The notes under the pieces are model-generated. The model did not search any database, was not told the DNA's origin, and saw only the letters and a list, made by a program, of their open reading frames with translations. From Halothiobacillus neapolitanus (GTDB lineage Bacteria; Pseudomonadota; Gammaproteobacteria; Halothiobacillales; Halothiobacillaceae), in contig DYLI01000011.1 in assembly GCA_020722165.1 (NCBI GenBank), positions 1-24,553 on the forward strand: 24,553 bases of DNA, in the 5' to 3' direction. Every line of letters begins with the position of its first letter. Within the stretch, counting starts at the first letter, position 1. Positions 1 through 6,955 of this stretch are shown here, in pieces. The translations under genes and the position numbers were made by a program.

Positions 1-71
1 GATACGCGATTGACCGAAACAAGCTTTTCGATCATGCCATCGCTAATTACATTATTGGCTTCAGCCTTCAT
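1..71 (-). CDS. rpsE: 30S ribosomal protein S5 (uS5), N-terminal fragment
   Basis: Only the first 23 complete codons are in the window; the gene runs off the left edge. The translation begins MKAEANNVISDGMIEKLVSV and continues NRV, matching the conserved S5 start in which EKLxxVNRV precedes the double-stranded-RNA-binding-like domain. The start is the ATG at 69-71. An AAGGG Shine-Dalgarno overlaps the last base of the rplR stop codon, 11 bp upstream. S5 sits on the small subunit and contributes to decoding accuracy and mRNA unwinding. The position after rplR is the standard spc-operon order. Identity is inferred from a short N-terminus plus synteny, both of which agree. Confidence 0.9.
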   Translation of the reverse strand, partial: MKAEANNVISDGMIEKLVSVNRV

Positions 72-82
72 CGTGACACCCT

Positions 83-439
83 TTAGAATTTAAGCCCGTG
101 CTCACGTGCCGAATCAGCTAACGCCTTGATACGACCATGATACTTGAAGCCAGAACGGTCAAATGCAACCACTTCGATACCGGCGGCTTTCGCTCGCTCG
201 GCAATGATACGACCCACCGCAACTGCAGCATCGGTGTTACCGGTACTGGTTAAACCGACGCGGGTATCTGCGGACAACGTTGAAGCACTTGCAACGACAT
301 TCGATCCATCAGGTGAAATAATTTGCGCATAAATATGACGCGGTGTGCGGTTCACGCACAAACGCGGCATATTGAGTTCGCTCATTTTTGAGCGACTCTT
401 TAATGAGCGACGCAGGCGCTGTTGTTTCTTGAGATTCAT
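83..439 (-). CDS. rplR: 50S ribosomal protein L18 (uL18)
   Basis: This is a 118-residue basic protein, the usual bacterial L18 length (117 in E. coli). It has the arginine/lysine-rich N-terminus, then the family segments PRLCVNRTPRHIYAQ (about 25-39), the VGRIIAERAKAAGI region and a C-terminal FDRSGFKYHGRIKALADSAR block. L18 binds 5S rRNA and helps dock it in the central protuberance of the large subunit. The start ATG at 437-439 has AAGGG seven bases upstream. It follows rplF by 36 bp and precedes rpsE by 11 bp, as in other spc operons. Nothing is unusual about the protein. Confidence 0.97.
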   Translation of the reverse strand: MNLKKQQRLRRSLKSRSKMSELNMPRLCVNRTPRHIYAQIISPDGSNVVASASTLSADTRVGLTSTGNTDAAVAVGRIIAERAKAAGIEVVAFDRSGFKYHGRIKALADSAREHGLKF

Positions 440-475
440 ACTAAAACCCTTACTCTCTTACCTAATGACTAGGCA

Positions 476-1009
476 TTACTTCTTCTTGGCTTCCTTACGG
501 AAAATAGTTTCGCCCGCATATTTCACACCCTTACCCTTGTAGGGCTCGGGTGGACGGTAGCCGCGAATTTCAGCCGCAACCTGCCCCACAAGCTGCTTAT
601 CGATACCCTTTAGGACGATTTCAGTTTGTGTTGGGGTTTCAGCAGAAACACCCGCCGGAAGTGCGTAGTTAATTGGATGAGAGTAACCAAGAGACAAGTT
701 AAGCACGGTACCTTGTGCCTGCGCACGATAGCCGACACCCACAAGCTGTAAACGACGCTCAAAACCAGTGGTCACACCAGTCACCATATTATTGGCAACG
801 GCGCGCATGGTTCCAGCCAACGCATCAGCGGATTGAAGCTCTTGATTAGGCTCAAAGTGGATCACACCGTCTGTGATCTTCACGTTAACTTGCGAATGGA
901 TACGCAAATCATGTGCACCCTTCGGGCCTTTAACCCGGAGGAATTCACCATCCAGCACCACTTCGACGCCTTTGGGTACTGTGATTGGCTGTTTAGCAAC
1001 TCGAGACAT
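476..1009 (-). CDS. rplF: 50S ribosomal protein L6 (uL6)
   Basis: The 177-residue product matches the usual L6 length. It begins MSRVAKQPITVPKGVEVVLD and has the two repeated L6 domains. The C-terminal signature RGYRPPEPYKGKGVKYAGE lies near residues 149-167 and is followed by the lysine-rich tail. L6 binds 23S rRNA near the sarcin-ricin loop and the factor-binding site. The start ATG is at 1007-1009, with AAGG eight bases upstream. It lies 18 bp after rpsH and 36 bp before rplR in the continuous spc gene run. The reading frame is intact. Confidence 0.98.
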   Translation of the reverse strand: MSRVAKQPITVPKGVEVVLDGEFLRVKGPKGAHDLRIHSQVNVKITDGVIHFEPNQELQSADALAGTMRAVANNMVTGVTTGFERRLQLVGVGYRAQAQGTVLNLSLGYSHPINYALPAGVSAETPTQTEIVLKGIDKQLVGQVAAEIRGYRPPEPYKGKGVKYAGETIFRKEAKKK

Positions 1010-1027
1010 TTTAATTACCTTAAAAAA

Positions 1028-1420
1028 TTAGCTAACCGTGCAGAGCACTTCGCCACCATGACCCGCTGCGCGAGCCTGGCGGTCGGTCATCACGCCCTGG
1101 GAGGTAGAAACAATGGCTACACCCAGACCGTTCAATACCTTGGGCAGCTCGGTTGAACCACGGAAGATACGCAATCCAGGGCGACTTACGCGCTGGATTT
1201 TTTCAATGACTGGACGGCCTTCATAATACTTCAGCTTGACAGTTACCACCGGGCGAACATCACCCACAACGATAAAGTCACTGATATAGCCTTCATCTTT
1301 CAAAACTTGGCAAATAGATACCTTAAGCTTTGAAGAGGGCATAGACACTTCGGTCTTGCCTGCCATCTGACCGTTACGCACACGGGTCAGCATATCGGCA
1401 ATGGGATCACTCATACTCAT
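1028..1420 (-). CDS. rpsH: 30S ribosomal protein S8 (uS8)
   Basis: The 130-residue length equals E. coli S8. It begins MSMSDPIADMLTRVRNGQ, contains the RNA-binding stretches MPSSKLKV and RVSRPGLRI, and ends with the signature VSTSQGVMTDRQARAAGHGG. S8 binds helix 21 of 16S rRNA early in 30S assembly. In E. coli it also represses spc-operon translation by binding mRNA at the rplX-rplE junction; that site is not demonstrated here. The first ATG (1418-1420) is preferred because GAGG lies seven bases upstream and the MSM start matches E. coli. A second ATG at 1412-1414 is possible. The gap from rpsN is 15 bp. Confidence 0.98.
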   Translation of the reverse strand: MSMSDPIADMLTRVRNGQMAGKTEVSMPSSKLKVSICQVLKDEGYISDFIVVGDVRPVVTVKLKYYEGRPVIEKIQRVSRPGLRIFRGSTELPKVLNGLGVAIVSTSQGVMTDRQARAAGHGGEVLCTVS

Positions 1421-1435
1421 AACATTACCTCAAGC

Positions 1436-1741
1436 TTACCAGCTAGCCTTACGCAGACCAGGCACATCGCCCTGCATGGTGTGTTCACGCAGCTTGCTAC
1501 GACCAAGGCCGAACTTGCTATAAACACCATTAGGACGACCCGTGATTGCGCAACGATTACGCAGACGACATTTACTTGAATCGCGTGGAAGTTTGCTTAA
1601 CTTAGCGTTAGCCAACATCAGCTCATCAAATGAAATGTCTGCCGCGAGGATAGTTTTCTTCAACTCAGCACGCTTAGCAGCATACTTTGCAACGAGCTTT
1701 TCGCGCTTGCTTTCGCGCATCAGCATTGATGTTTTTGCCAT
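1436..1741 (-). CDS. rpsN: 30S ribosomal protein S14 (uS14), zinc-free long type
   Basis: The 101-residue product equals E. coli S14 in length and pattern: MAKTSMLMRESKREKLVAKY, then LPRDSS (about 51-56), the arginine-rich RNA-binding core, and a C-terminal VPGLRKASW. It lacks the two CxxC pairs of the short zinc-ribbon S14, so it is the C-minus form and should not need zinc. The frame stays open to 1927, but the start at 1739-1741 is chosen because the MAK start is conserved, GAGGA precedes it, and the longer version would run deep into rplE. The Shine-Dalgarno overlaps the rplE stop TGA. Confidence 0.97.
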   Translation of the reverse strand: MAKTSMLMRESKREKLVAKYAAKRAELKKTILAADISFDELMLANAKLSKLPRDSSKCRLRNRCAITGRPNGVYSKFGLGRSKLREHTMQGDVPGLRKASW

Positions 1742-1751
1742 CTCTTTATCC

Positions 1752-2291
1752 TCAGCGACGGAATGGAAAGTCAAAAGCTTCAAGCAACGCGCGGGCATGA
1801 TCGTCCGAGCTTGCAGAAGTTGTAATAGTGATATCCATACCACGCAGCATATCGATTTTGTCGTAATCAATTTCTGGGAAAATGATTTGCTCACGCACGC
1901 CCATACTGTAATTACCACGGCCATCAAATGACTTCGGGTTCAAACCACGGAAGTCACGGATACGCGGAGTAGTAATGTTAATCAAGCGGTCGAAAAACTC
2001 ATACATTTGCTGACGACGCAAAGTTACCTTTACACCCAGCGGCATACCATCACGCAGCTTGAAACCAGCGATAGATTTACGTGCATAAGTCACAATCGGC
2101 TTTTGACCCGTAATTGCTGACATTTCAGCAACTGCGTTTTCAATCACTTTCTTGTCACGAGCAGAATCACCCAGCCCCATGTTCAGAGTGATTTTCTCTA
2201 AACGTGGAACAGCCATCACGTTGCTAATTTCGAGCTTCTCTTGAAGCTGCTTGACAACAGTCTGACGATAAAAATCTTGTAGTCTTGCCAT
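1752..2291 (-). CDS. rplE: 50S ribosomal protein L5 (uL5)
   Basis: The 179 residues equal the usual proteobacterial L5 length. The N-terminus MARLQDFYRQTVVKQL is followed by the L5 signature around PRLEKITLNMGLGDSARDKK (about 29-48). The GQKPIVTYARKSIAGFKLR block and the C-terminal ALLEAFDFPF are also present. L5 binds 5S rRNA and contacts the P-site tRNA and intersubunit bridge B1b. The ATG at 2289-2291 lies nine bases after the rplX stop. Its Shine-Dalgarno AAGG is made partly from that stop codon, so translation is probably coupled to rplX. Confidence 0.98.
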   Translation of the reverse strand: MARLQDFYRQTVVKQLQEKLEISNVMAVPRLEKITLNMGLGDSARDKKVIENAVAEMSAITGQKPIVTYARKSIAGFKLRDGMPLGVKVTLRRQQMYEFFDRLINITTPRIRDFRGLNPKSFDGRGNYSMGVREQIIFPEIDYDKIDMLRGMDITITTSASSDDHARALLEAFDFPFRR

Positions 2292-2300
2292 TACCGCACC

Positions 2301-2618
2301 TTAGGCGTCAACGACTTCGCCGTTGGATTTGAAGAAACGCACTTTGCGTCCATCTTCCAACATGCGAAAGCCAACGCGATCCCCTTTCTGGGTCGCGGGA
2401 TTAAACAACATTACGTTGGAAACCTGTACAGGCATTTCCTTGGTAATGATGCCACCTGCCACACCTGCCATCGGGTTGGGTTTTTGGTGCTTTTTGACCA
2501 AATTAATCCCCTGAACCACGATGCGGTTATCGGCTCCAACCTTCAGGACGGAGCCACGACGCCCCTTATCCTTGCCGGTAATTACGACGATTTCGTCGCC
2601 TTTACGAATTTTACGCAT
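2301..2618 (-). CDS. rplX: 50S ribosomal protein L24 (uL24)
   Basis: The 105-residue product has the KOW domain at its start: MRKIRKGDEIVVITGKDKGRRG, with the KDKGRRGxV core near residues 16-24. It continues with VVQGINLVKKHQKP and ends in the RFFKSNGEVVDA tail. L24 is an early assembly-initiating 50S protein that binds the 5' domain of 23S rRNA. Length and order (rplN-rplX-rplE) are standard. The ATG at 2616-2618 has a G-rich Shine-Dalgarno in the 17-bp gap after rplN. Confidence 0.98.
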   Translation of the reverse strand: MRKIRKGDEIVVITGKDKGRRGSVLKVGADNRIVVQGINLVKKHQKPNPMAGVAGGIITKEMPVQVSNVMLFNPATQKGDRVGFRMLEDGRKVRFFKSNGEVVDA

Positions 2619-2635
2619 GAATTAGCACCCCAACC

Positions 2636-3004
2636 TTAGAGCACTTCGGGCGCGAGGGACACGATCTTCATGAACTTCTCGCCGCGCAGTTCGCGGGTCA
2701 CTGGTCCAAAAATACGTGTGCCAATGGGCTCGAGTTTGTTATTCAAAATGACGGCCGCATTGCCATCAAAACGGATGACTGAACCGTCGGCGCGACGGAT
2801 TCCTTTGGCAGTACGCACCACAACAGCGTTGTATACGTCGCCTTTCTTGACTTTGCCACGCGGAATCGCATCTTTGATGCTGACCTTGATAACATCGCCA
2901 ACACCGGCGTAACGACGGTGCGAACCGCCCAACACCTTAATACACTGCACTTTCTTGGCACCGCTGTTGTCAGCAGCATCCAGCACGGATTGCATCTGAA
3001 TCAT
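2636..3004 (-). CDS. rplN: 50S ribosomal protein L14 (uL14)
   Basis: The 122 residues are very close to E. coli L14 (123): MIQMQSVLDAADNSGAKKV, then the signature CIKVLGGSHRRYAGVGD, AIPRGKVKKGDVYNAVVVRT, and the near-invariant end KFMKIVSLAPEVL. L14 lies at the subunit interface, contacts 16S helix 14 and binds the silencing factor RsfS in many bacteria. The start ATG at 3002-3004 is only 10 bp after the rpsQ stop. Its GAGGG Shine-Dalgarno overlaps that TGA. In E. coli this joint is much wider and carries the spc promoter; here there is no room for one. Confidence 0.98.
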   Translation of the reverse strand: MIQMQSVLDAADNSGAKKVQCIKVLGGSHRRYAGVGDVIKVSIKDAIPRGKVKKGDVYNAVVVRTAKGIRRADGSVIRFDGNAAVILNNKLEPIGTRIFGPVTRELRGEKFMKIVSLAPEVL

Positions 3005-3014
3005 GGATTAACCC

Positions 3015-3275
3015 TCAATCAGCGATGCAACGTTCAACAACGCGCACCAAGTTCCATGCCTTAGTTTTGGACATCGGCCGACATTCGACGATCTCCACCT
3101 TATCACCGGCACGCGATTCATTATTTTCATCATGCACATGCAGCTTGCTTGAGCGGGTCATGTACTTGCCATACACCGGATGCTTGACTCGACGTTCAAT
3201 CAACACGGTAATCGACTTGTTCATTTTGTCGCTCACTACAGTACCCATGACGGTACTTTTGTTTGACTCAGACAT
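3015..3275 (-). CDS. rpsQ: 30S ribosomal protein S17 (uS17)
   Basis: This is an 86-residue OB-fold protein. It carries the S17 pattern MGTVVSDKMNKSITV, RRVKHPVYGKYMTRSSKLHVHDENN and the C-terminal ECRPMSKTKAWNLVRVVE. It binds the 5' domain of 16S rRNA. Two adjacent ATGs compete. The first (3276-3278) overlaps the rpmC stop as TGATG, but lies only three bases from a strong GGAGGG. The second (3273-3275), used here, has better spacing of six bases. The protein differs by one methionine. Either way translation is probably coupled to rpmC. Confidence 0.96.
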   Translation of the reverse strand: MSESNKSTVMGTVVSDKMNKSITVLIERRVKHPVYGKYMTRSSKLHVHDENNESRAGDKVEIVECRPMSKTKAWNLVRVVERCIAD

Positions 3276-3277
3276 CA

Positions 3278-3469
3278 TCAGCCCTCCGCCTTCTCACCAA
3301 GAACCATCTTGATACGCGCGATTTCACGACGCACCAGACGAACTTGATGTGGCTTAACAGGCTGAGAAAGACCCGCCTGCATACGTAAGTTAAATTGCTC
3401 CTTGCGCAAGGCAAGCAGCTCCTGATTCAGCTCGTCTTTCGACTTACTACGAAGTTCAATAATGTTCAT
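3278..3469 (-). CDS. rpmC: 50S ribosomal protein L29 (uL29)
   Basis: This small 63-residue helical protein has the same length as E. coli L29. It begins MNIIELRSKSKDELNQELLALRK and has the conserved KEQFNLRMQ, QPVKPHQVRLVRREIARIKMVL and terminal EKAEG. L29 lies at the peptide exit-tunnel rim near L23, where trigger factor and SRP dock. Its ATG overlaps the rplP stop codon as TAATG. No strong Shine-Dalgarno precedes it, so initiation probably relies on ribosomes finishing rplP. Its own TGA overlaps the first possible rpsQ start. Confidence 0.98.
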   Translation of the reverse strand: MNIIELRSKSKDELNQELLALRKEQFNLRMQAGLSQPVKPHQVRLVRREIARIKMVLGEKAEG

Positions 3470-3882
3470 TACATAATCGTCCGGGTCACAAAGGTGGTTT
3501 TGACCGGGAGTTTGGCAGATGCCAAGCTAAAGGCTTCGCGCGCAACTTCCTCAGTAACACCTTCGATTTCATAAAGCATTTTTCCTGGCTGCACTTTGGC
3601 AACCCAATACTCAACACTACCCTTGCCTTTACCCATACGTACTTCGAGTGGCTTGGTGGTAATTGGCGTATCCGGGAAGATACGAATCCACAATTTACCA
3701 CCACGCTTCACTTTACGGGTAATTGCACGACGTGCAGATTCAATTTGGCGCGAAGTCAGCTCACCGCGCTCAAGCGTTTTAAGACCGAATTCACCAAAGC
3801 TCACTTGGTTACCGACTTGAGCTAAGCCACGGTTCTTGCCCCTGAATTGCTTGCGGAATTTGGTTCTTTTTGGCAGTAACAT
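3469..3882 (-). CDS. rplP: 50S ribosomal protein L16 (uL16)
   Basis: This 137-residue protein (136 in E. coli) starts MLLPKRTKFRKQFRGKNRG and contains SFGEFGLKTLERGELTSRQIE and the KPLEVRMGKGKGSVEYWVA signature. L16 organises the A-site tRNA corridor and is a late assembly protein. Arg82 in VRMGKGKG aligns with E. coli Arg81, the residue hydroxylated by the RoxA/YcfD oxygenase; whether that enzyme exists here cannot be seen. The start ATG is at 3880-3882, and GAGG upstream overlaps the rpsC TGA stop. The stop is shared with the rpmC start (TAATG). Confidence 0.98.
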   Translation of the reverse strand: MLLPKRTKFRKQFRGKNRGLAQVGNQVSFGEFGLKTLERGELTSRQIESARRAITRKVKRGGKLWIRIFPDTPITTKPLEVRMGKGKGSVEYWVAKVQPGKMLYEIEGVTEEVAREAFSLASAKLPVKTTFVTRTIM

Positions 3883-3892
3883 CGTTTATACC

Positions 3893-4564
3893 TCAGACCT
3901 TAGCCTTTTTTGCCGCAGCGTCCTGGACACCAAAGACTTCGCCTTTGTAGACCAATACTTTCACGCCAATAATTCCGTACGTAGTTGCAGCTTCGGCAAA
4001 ACCAAAATCAATGTCCGCACGCAAGGTATGCAAGGGAACACGCCCCTCACGAACCCACTCAACGCGAGCAATTTCTGCCCCGCCAAGACGACCTGACATG
4101 GTGATTTTGACGCCTTGAGCCCCTGCACGCATGGTGTTCTGCACTGAGCGCTTCATCGCTCGACGGAACATGATGCGTTTTTCCAACTGCTGGGTAATGC
4201 TTTCAGCAATCAGTTGAGCATCAAGTTCTGGCTTGCGAATTTCTTCGACGTTAACCTTAATGTTGGCAACATCAAGACCCAACATCGGAGCAACTTCAGC
4301 ACGCAGGCGTTCAATGTCTTCGCCCTTCTTACCAATCACAATACCCGGACGCGCCGTGTGAATGGTTATGAAGGCGGAGCGCGCAGGGCGCTCGATGCGA
4401 ATTTTGCTCACTGACGCGTGAGCAAGTTTCTTCTTCAGATAATTACGCACCTGAATATCATTATTCAGGTACTTGGCATACGTCTTACTATCTGCGAACC
4501 AAGTGGAATTCCAATCAGTTGAGATACCGAGGCGGAAACCTATTGGATGTACTTTATGACCCAT
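3893..4564 (-). CDS. rpsC: 30S ribosomal protein S3 (uS3)
   Basis: The 223-residue product begins MGHKVHPIGFRLGIS. It has the type II KH domain with the GxxG loop in GIVIGKKGEDIERLR (about residues 74-88), and the C-terminal S3 domain with ARVEWVREGRVPLHTLRADIDFG. S3 lines the mRNA entry tunnel and contributes helicase activity with S4 and S5. The tail ends in AAAKKAKV, slightly shorter than E. coli S3 (233). The ATG is at 4562-4564, with AAGGG formed partly from the rplV TAA stop. The order rplV-rpsC-rplP is standard. Confidence 0.98.
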   Translation of the reverse strand: MGHKVHPIGFRLGISTDWNSTWFADSKTYAKYLNNDIQVRNYLKKKLAHASVSKIRIERPARSAFITIHTARPGIVIGKKGEDIERLRAEVAPMLGLDVANIKVNVEEIRKPELDAQLIAESITQQLEKRIMFRRAMKRSVQNTMRAGAQGVKITMSGRLGGAEIARVEWVREGRVPLHTLRADIDFGFAEAATTYGIIGVKVLVYKGEVFGVQDAAAKKAKV

Positions 4565-4576
4565 GCGAATGTTCCC

Positions 4577-4909
4577 TTATTTCTCAGCGACAGTCACATT
4601 GATGTGACTGGTACGCTTCACGATGCGGTTTGCACGACCTTTAGCGCGCGCATGCAGTCGCTTCATCACAGGACCTTCGTCCACATGAATAACAGCAACG
4701 TGCAGCGCATCAATATCGGCACCTGCATTGTGTTCGGCATTGGCAATGGCCGACTGAATCACCTTGCTCACCAGGCCAGCGGCCTTTTTATTGGTGAACT
4801 TGAGGATTTGAAGGGCATCAGCCACATGCTTACCACGAATAAGATCCGCCACCAGACGAACCTTTTGCGGTGAAATATGCGCGTTTTTATGACTAGCTAC
4901 AGCTTGCAT
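4577..4909 (-). CDS. rplV: 50S ribosomal protein L22 (uL22)
   Basis: The 110-residue product has the same length as E. coli L22. It contains the conserved SPQKVRLVADLIRGKHVADAL, KAAGLVSKVIQSAIANAEHN and DEGPVMKRLHARAKGRANRI blocks; the last includes the beta-hairpin that reaches into the exit tunnel near L4. A GTG at 4910-4912 is in frame one codon earlier. The ATG at 4907-4909 is chosen because AAGGAG (4917-4922) is seven bases away and the length then fits the family. The Shine-Dalgarno overlaps the rpsS stop codon. Confidence 0.97.
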   Translation of the reverse strand: MQAVASHKNAHISPQKVRLVADLIRGKHVADALQILKFTNKKAAGLVSKVIQSAIANAEHNAGADIDALHVAVIHVDEGPVMKRLHARAKGRANRIVKRTSHINVTVAEK

Positions 4910-4920
4910 CACATCACTCC

Positions 4921-5196
4921 TTAGCGCTTGGCTTTCTTGTCCGCCACGTGTCCCTTGAAGGTACGCGTGGGGGAGAATTCGCCGAGCTTATGACCAACCA
5001 TCTGCTCAGTCACCATGACTGGCACATGCTGCTTGCCGTTATGCACAGCGAAGGTCAGACCGACCATGGCTGGCATGATCATAGAGCGACGTGACCAGGT
5101 TTTAATGGGACGCTTATTGCCCGCCTGGACTGCGTCCTCAACCTTCTTGAAAAGATGGTGGTCCACGAATGGACCTTTTTTCAATGAACGTGGCAC
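4921..5196 (-). CDS. rpsS: 30S ribosomal protein S19 (uS19), GTG start
   Basis: The 91-residue product reads MPRSLKKGPFVDHHLFKKVE, followed by KTWSRRSMIMPAMVGLTFAVHNGKQHVPV and GHKLGEFSPTRTFKGH, all classic S19. It sits in the 30S head with S13 and contributes to intersubunit bridge B1a. The start codon is GTG (5194-5196), not ATG; GGGAG six bases upstream supports it, and no upstream ATG gives a better fit. It lies 15 bp after rplB and 11 bp before rplV. The GTG start may slightly lower initiation, but this was not measured. Confidence 0.97.
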   Translation of the reverse strand: MPRSLKKGPFVDHHLFKKVEDAVQAGNKRPIKTWSRRSMIMPAMVGLTFAVHNGKQHVPVMVTEQMVGHKLGEFSPTRTFKGHVADKKAKR

Positions 5197-5211
5197 CTTA
5201 AACTCCCTCGA

Positions 5212-6036
5212 TTACTTCGTGCGGCGACGCACGATGAATTTATCAGTACGCTTGTTGTTACGTGTTTTGTAACCCTTGGTCGGAACGCCCCAAGGAGTCA
5301 CCGGATGGCGACCACCTGAAGTACGACCTTCACCACCACCATGCGGGTGATCGACCGGGTTCATAACCACACCACGCACCGTTGGACGAATACCCAACCA
5401 GCGCTTGGCACCTGCTTTACCATAGTTACGCAAGTTATGTTCATGATTACTCACCTCACCCAAAGTGGCGCGGCAATCCACATGAACCTTACGCATTTCG
5501 CCGGAACGCAAGCGCACGGTGGCATAGGCGCCTTCACGTGCAACAAGCTGCGCCGATGTACCTGCACTGCGTACCATTTGCGCGCCACGACCAGGCTTCA
5601 ACTCAATCGCATGGATGGTTGAACCGACCGGGATATTACGCAATGGCATGCAGTTGCCAGGCTTGATCGGTGAATCGGTACCTGAATGGATCGCGTCACC
5701 CACCTTGCTGCCTTTCGGGGCAAGAATGTAACGACGTTCACCATCCGCATACTTCAACAACGCGATATGCGCCGTGCGGTTTGGATCATGCTCAACACGC
5801 TCAATGACCGCTGGAATGCCGTCCTTGTCACGCTTGAAGTCAACAATACGATACTGCTGCTTATGACCGCCGCCGATATGACGAACGGTAATACGACCGT
5901 AGTGGTTACGACCGCCAGACTTAGATTTTTTTTCCATCAAGGGAGCCCAGGGCTCGCCTTTCCACAGATGGGATTTATCGATCATCACCGCGCCACGGCG
6001 GCCCGGTGAAGTCGGTTTTGCTTTTTTAAGAGCCAT
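5212..6036 (-). CDS. rplB: 50S ribosomal protein L2 (uL2)
   Basis: The 274-residue product is one residue longer than E. coli L2. It begins MALKKAKPTSPGRRGAV. It has the OB-fold and SH3-like RNA-binding domains, with GGGHKQQYRIVDFKRDKDGI and LKPGRGAQMVRSAG, and the C-terminal MNPVDHPHGGGEGRTSGG loop. The histidine of DHPHGGGEG corresponds to E. coli His229, close to the peptidyl-transferase centre. L2 is needed for subunit association. The ATG is at 6034-6036, and GAGG upstream lies in the 20-bp gap after rplW. Confidence 0.98.
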   Translation of the reverse strand: MALKKAKPTSPGRRGAVMIDKSHLWKGEPWAPLMEKKSKSGGRNHYGRITVRHIGGGHKQQYRIVDFKRDKDGIPAVIERVEHDPNRTAHIALLKYADGERRYILAPKGSKVGDAIHSGTDSPIKPGNCMPLRNIPVGSTIHAIELKPGRGAQMVRSAGTSAQLVAREGAYATVRLRSGEMRKVHVDCRATLGEVSNHEHNLRNYGKAGAKRWLGIRPTVRGVVMNPVDHPHGGGEGRTSGGRHPVTPWGVPTKGYKTRNNKRTDKFIVRRRTK

Positions 6037-6056
6037 GACTCTCGAACCTCGTGTGC

Positions 6057-6353
6057 TTAGGCGCCAACGCCGTAATCAATGGTCTGGCCTGTAGCCAGCT
6101 TGACATAAGCCTTTTTCCAAGCTTTGCGCGAGCCTTCTTTGGCACGGAAACGCTTAAGCTTAGGCTTAACGTTCAGTACGCGAACCTGCTCGACAGTCAC
6201 TTTGAACAAGGTCTCAACCGCCATCTTGATTTCGTCCTTGGTCGCATCGGTCGCAACCTTGAACACATGCTGACCAAAGTCAGCGTTCACCAATGAGGCT
6301 TTTTCTGTTACCTGCGGGGCACGCAGAATTTGTAGGATGCGCTCTGCATTCAT
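6057..6353 (-). CDS. rplW: 50S ribosomal protein L23 (uL23)
   Basis: This is a 98-residue protein beginning MNAERILQILRAPQVTEKAS, with VATDATKDEIKMAVETLFKV and the KKAYVKLATGQTID end, typical of L23 (100 in E. coli). L23 forms the exit-tunnel platform for trigger factor and SRP. An in-frame GTG at 6360-6362 would add three residues but would overlap its own Shine-Dalgarno. The ATG at 6351-6353 is preferred, with GAGGAG eight bases upstream. It overlaps the rplD stop by four bases (ATGA), a usual sign of translational coupling. Confidence 0.97.
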   Translation of the reverse strand: MNAERILQILRAPQVTEKASLVNADFGQHVFKVATDATKDEIKMAVETLFKVTVEQVRVLNVKPKLKRFRAKEGSRKAWKKAYVKLATGQTIDYGVGA

Positions 6354-6955
6354 GACAGCCACTCCTCAACCATTTTCAGCGCTGCTGCGGTGATAACGAC
6401 ATAATCCGAACCCACAAGGCTCACGGGATCAAGCGAGAGAGGGTCAAGAACACCCACATCACCCAAGTTACGCGAAGCTAGATACAGATTTTCACTTACT
6501 GCATCAGGAACCAGCAGAGTCACCCCTGACAAGCCCATAGCCAGCAACATGGAAACCACGAGCTTGGTTTTTGGCGCTTCAACATCAATTGAATCAACCA
6601 CCACCAAACGATCCTGACGAATCAGCTCGGAGAAAATCGAACTCATCGCAACACGATAAGCCTTACGATTGATCTTCTGCTCATAGTTACGTGGCTGCGC
6701 AGCGAATGCACGGCCACCCGTACGCCAGATCGGGCTACGGGTCGTACCCGCACGCGCACGACCAGTACCTTTCTGCTTCCACGGCTTGATGCCGCCGCCA
6801 CTGACTTCAGAGCGGGTTTTTTGCTTCTTAGTACCCTGACGCGCCGCTGCCATGTAAGCAACCACGGCCTGATGCACCAGACCTTCATTAAACTCACGCC
6901 CAAAAACGCCATCAGCAAGTTGCAAAGAACCGCCAGCTTTAAGTTTAATTTCCAT
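6350..6955 (-). CDS. rplD: 50S ribosomal protein L4 (uL4)
   Basis: The 201 residues match E. coli L4 in length. The segment after residue 40 reads ARQGTKKQKTRSEVSGGGIKPWKQKGTGRAR, the basic loop that extends to the exit tunnel near L22. LWRTGG-type residues appear as SPIWRTGGRAFA. L4 is an assembly protein and, in E. coli, the autogenous regulator of the S10 operon through a leader upstream of rpsJ. That leader has no space here. The ATG overlaps the rplC stop (TAATG), and GGAGGGG lies within the end of rplC. Confidence 0.97.
   Translation of the reverse strand: MEIKLKAGGSLQLADGVFGREFNEGLVHQAVVAYMAAARQGTKKQKTRSEVSGGGIKPWKQKGTGRARAGTTRSPIWRTGGRAFAAQPRNYEQKINRKAYRVAMSSIFSELIRQDRLVVVDSIDVEAPKTKLVVSMLLAMGLSGVTLLVPDAVSENLYLASRNLGDVGVLDPLSLDPVSLVGSDYVVITAAALKMVEEWLS

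Noticed and set aside
1742..1927. N-terminal extension of S14 to 163 residues
   Set aside because: The added 62 codons overlap rplE and do not resemble S14; the internal MAK start has a Shine-Dalgarno and gives exactly the family length.
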